A stretch of 64,000 nt of DNA from Aquimarina spongiae (GTDB lineage: Bacteria; Bacteroidota; Bacteroidia; Flavobacteriales; Flavobacteriaceae): NCBI RefSeq assembly GCF_900141785.1, contig NZ_FQYP01000011.1, positions 683 to 64,682 on the forward strand, read 5' to 3'. A program made the position numbers and the translations under genes. The notes below the pieces were generated by a model, which had not been told where the DNA came from, made no database searches, and worked only from the letters and a program-made list of their open reading frames with translations. Below, piece by piece: positions 62,189 to 64,000 of this stretch (the stretch's first letter is position 1; each line of letters opens with the position of its first letter).

Positions 62189-64000
62189 ATGCAAAATAAA
62201 GGAGTTGTAAGGATATTTGCGATTTTATTTGGATTGGTTTGTATTTACCAATTATCGTATACATATCTAACTTACACAAAAGAAAAAGAGGCAGAAGCCT
62301 ATGCCATTCAGAAATACCCTGAATCGGTAGAAAACTACTCAAAACTAAGAGAAGTAGCAGAGAGTACATATCTTGATTCTATCGGTAAAGAAGAGATCTT
62401 TGCAGGAATTTCTTATAACGATGCAAAAGATAAAGAACTAAACAAAGGTCTTGACCTTAAAGGAGGAATCAACGTGATTCTTCAGATCTCTGTAAATGAC
62501 ATTTTGAAAGGACTTTCAAATAATTCTAAAGATCCGTCTTTCAACCAAGCACTTTTGGCAACAGACGAGATCCAAAAGAATAGTCAAAATACCTATATCG
62601 AGGATTTCTTCACAGAGTTCGAAAAAATACCAGATGCGCAATTAGCGTCACCAGATATTTTTGCGAATAAGAACTTAAGTGATGATATCACTTATGACAT
62701 GACCAACGATCAGGTAAAACCTGTATTAAGAAGAAAAATCGATGAATCTGTAACGTCAGCTTTTGAAGTACTTCGTAAGCGTATTGATAAGTTTGGAGTT
62801 ACACAACCAAATATCCAACGTCTTGGAGAATCTGGAAGAATCTTGGTAGAATTGCCTGGAGCAAAAGATGTAGACAGGGTAAGATCATTACTACAGAGTA
62901 CGGCTCAGTTAGAATTCTGGGACGTATATAAAGCTGAAGAGATTTTCCCTTTCTTGTTTACAGCAAACAACTTGCTAAAAGAAAGATTAGATAAGACTAA
63001 GGAAGAAGTTAAGACCGAAGTTGAAGAAAAAAGCGAAGTAGTTGAAGATTCTACGCAAACTGATACTACAAAATCTGATGAAGATGCGGCCATCGAAGAT
63101 CTATTAGAAGACGCTGCAGAAGATTCTACTAATGTAGAAGCACAGGTAAATCCAATATTTGATCTGATGGCTGGCCAAGGCGGTCAAGGAGGTCCTGTAG
63201 TATTGTCTGTAGAAAAGAAGAACGCAGATCAAATGATGGCGTATCTTAACGATCCAGAAGTAAGAGCCTTATTACCACAAGAGTTACGATATGTAAAATT
63301 CGCTTGGGGTAAAGCCGTTAAAGATTCTGAAATTATTGATCTATATGCTATAAAGAGTAATAGAGATAGCACTCCTGAATTAAGTGGAGGGGTAATTACC
63401 GACGCTAGACAAGAGTACAACCAATTAGGTAAAGTAACGGTTACTATGCAAATGGATGGTAAAGGAGCGAAGAAATGGGAAGAAATGACCGGTCGTGCCT
63501 TTAGCCAAAGAAGCCAAATTGCAATCGTTCTTGATGATATCGTATATTCTGCTCCAGGAGTTACTACCGGAGCGATTAGCGGTGGTAGAAGTGAAATCAC
63601 TGGAGAATTTACTATTGAAGAAGGGCAAGATTTAGCCAACGTATTAAGAGCAGGTAAATTACCAGCATCTGCAGATATCATACAAAGTGAGGTAGTAGGC
63701 CCATCTCTTGGACAGGAAGCTATTGATAGTGGTGTAATGTCGTTTGCTATTGCATTGGTATTGATTCTGATCTGGATGATTTTTTACTATGGTAAGGCAG
63801 GAGCATTTGCCGATGTTGCATTGGTAGTAAATATCCTTTTCATTTTTGGAGTATTAGCAGGATTAAAAGCAGTATTGACACTTCCTGGTATCGCCGGTAT
63901 TGTATTAACGATCGGTATGTCGGTGGATGCAAACGTGTTAATCTTCGAAAGGATTAGAGAAGAATTGGCTAAAGGAAAGTCTCAGGTAGATGCCATCAAG
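62189..64000 (+). CDS. secDF: Protein translocase subunit SecDF (partial, C-terminus off the window)
   Basis: ATG 62189, open to the window end (604 codons seen). N-terminal helix (VVRIFAILFGLVCIYQLSY), SecD motif LNKGLDLKGGINVILQI, P1 head domain with FEVLRKRIDKFGVTQPNIQRLGESGRILVELPGAKD, then transmembrane part with GIVLTIGMSVDANVLIFERIREEL. An acidic insertion of about 50 residues (near 275-315) interrupts the periplasmic part. It aids Sec export using the proton gradient. Bacteroidota usually carry SecD and SecF fused, which fits the open frame. Confidence 0.93.
   Translation, partial: MQNKGVVRIFAILFGLVCIYQLSYTYLTYTKEKEAEAYAIQKYPESVENYSKLREVAESTYLDSIGKEEIFAGISYNDAKDKELNKGLDLKGGINVILQISVNDILKGLSNNSKDPSFNQALLATDEIQKNSQNTYIEDFFTEFEKIPDAQLASPDIFANKNLSDDITYDMTNDQVKPVLRRKIDESVTSAFEVLRKRIDKFGVTQPNIQRLGESGRILVELPGAKDVDRVRSLLQSTAQLEFWDVYKAEEIFPFLFTANNLLKERLDKTKEEVKTEVEEKSEVVEDSTQTDTTKSDEDAAIEDLLEDAAEDSTNVEAQVNPIFDLMAGQGGQGGPVVLSVEKKNADQMMAYLNDPEVRALLPQELRYVKFAWGKAVKDSEIIDLYAIKSNRDSTPELSGGVITDARQEYNQLGKVTVTMQMDGKGAKKWEEMTGRAFSQRSQIAIVLDDIVYSAPGVTTGAISGGRSEITGEFTIEEGQDLANVLRAGKLPASADIIQSEVVGPSLGQEAIDSGVMSFAIALVLILIWMIFYYGKAGAFADVALVVNILFIFGVLAGLKAVLTLPGIAGIVLTIGMSVDANVLIFERIREELAKGKSQVDAIK

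Overview
The window is a 64 kb piece of a low-GC Bacteroidota chromosome, most likely Flavobacteriaceae and perhaps close to Aquimarina (taxon inferred, not tested). The support is the TAnnTTTG-type -7 promoter boxes, the many Q-terminated signal peptides and short lipoboxes, a fused SecDF, a kynurenine pathway, DUF2911 and DUF6702 proteins, and paired CarboxypepD_reg-like genes. I saw no prophage, insertion sequence, CRISPR array or rRNA.

Layout. 1-1316: 5' part of a secreted collagen-like Gly-X-Y protein, running off the left edge. 1627-1699: tRNA-Gly(TCC). 1778-12378: a surface-glycan or protein-glycosylation island with a flippase-like membrane protein, two GT2 enzymes, a TMTC-like and an ArnT/PMT-like GT-C enzyme that share a C-terminal TPR module, and WecD/WecE-like enzymes of TDP-Fuc4NAc synthesis. 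12403-14034: glutaminase and dipeptidase E. 14135-20903: two CarboxypepD_reg-like secreted proteins, a DUF6702 protein, an M1 peptidase, TatA and a subtilase lipoprotein. 21758-29685: an eight-gene kynurenine catabolic operon (kynU, kmo, RidA-type deaminase, IclR regulator, semialdehyde dehydrogenase, SDR, 3-hydroxyanthranilate dioxygenase, ACMSD), preceded by an IclR/KdgR-like palindrome. 29796-31931: an AraC regulator divergent from an MFS transporter, with a long inverted repeat between them. 32746-36108: a stress- or redox-looking cluster (cupredoxin-like protein, AhpD-like protein, DoxX, AraC regulator) with three copies of one operator. 36224-48108: metabolic and housekeeping genes. 48218-49363: a RidA-like lipoprotein and queE.

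49364-51075 holds the most unusual content: four separate 32-codon genes encoding one cationic peptide family. All end in LP[GS]A[SC]xxA[MI][RH][RH] and align without gaps. Most have their own recognisable promoter and terminator, and three are preceded at a similar distance by a GGG(G)-AT6-CCC(C) palindrome. The peptides differ mostly by substitutions, with synonymous changes in the invariant motif, so they look translated and selected. I do not recognise the family.

51100-64000 is mostly housekeeping: DUF2911 protein, asparagine synthase B, an astacin-type lipoprotein protease, gyrB, a PQQ-like beta-propeller protein, a DUF6588-like protein, malate dehydrogenase, a small membrane-anchored protein, and secDF running off the right edge.

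The second strong regulatory signal is in 33912-35269. Three sites of the form TTCCC-N5-CTTGTCAA-N3-TTCCC have a 21 bp period, and each lies exactly 37 bp from a TTTG promoter core. They tie an AhpD-like gene, an unlisted 51-codon ORF and a DoxX operon into one candidate regulon of the neighbouring AraC protein.
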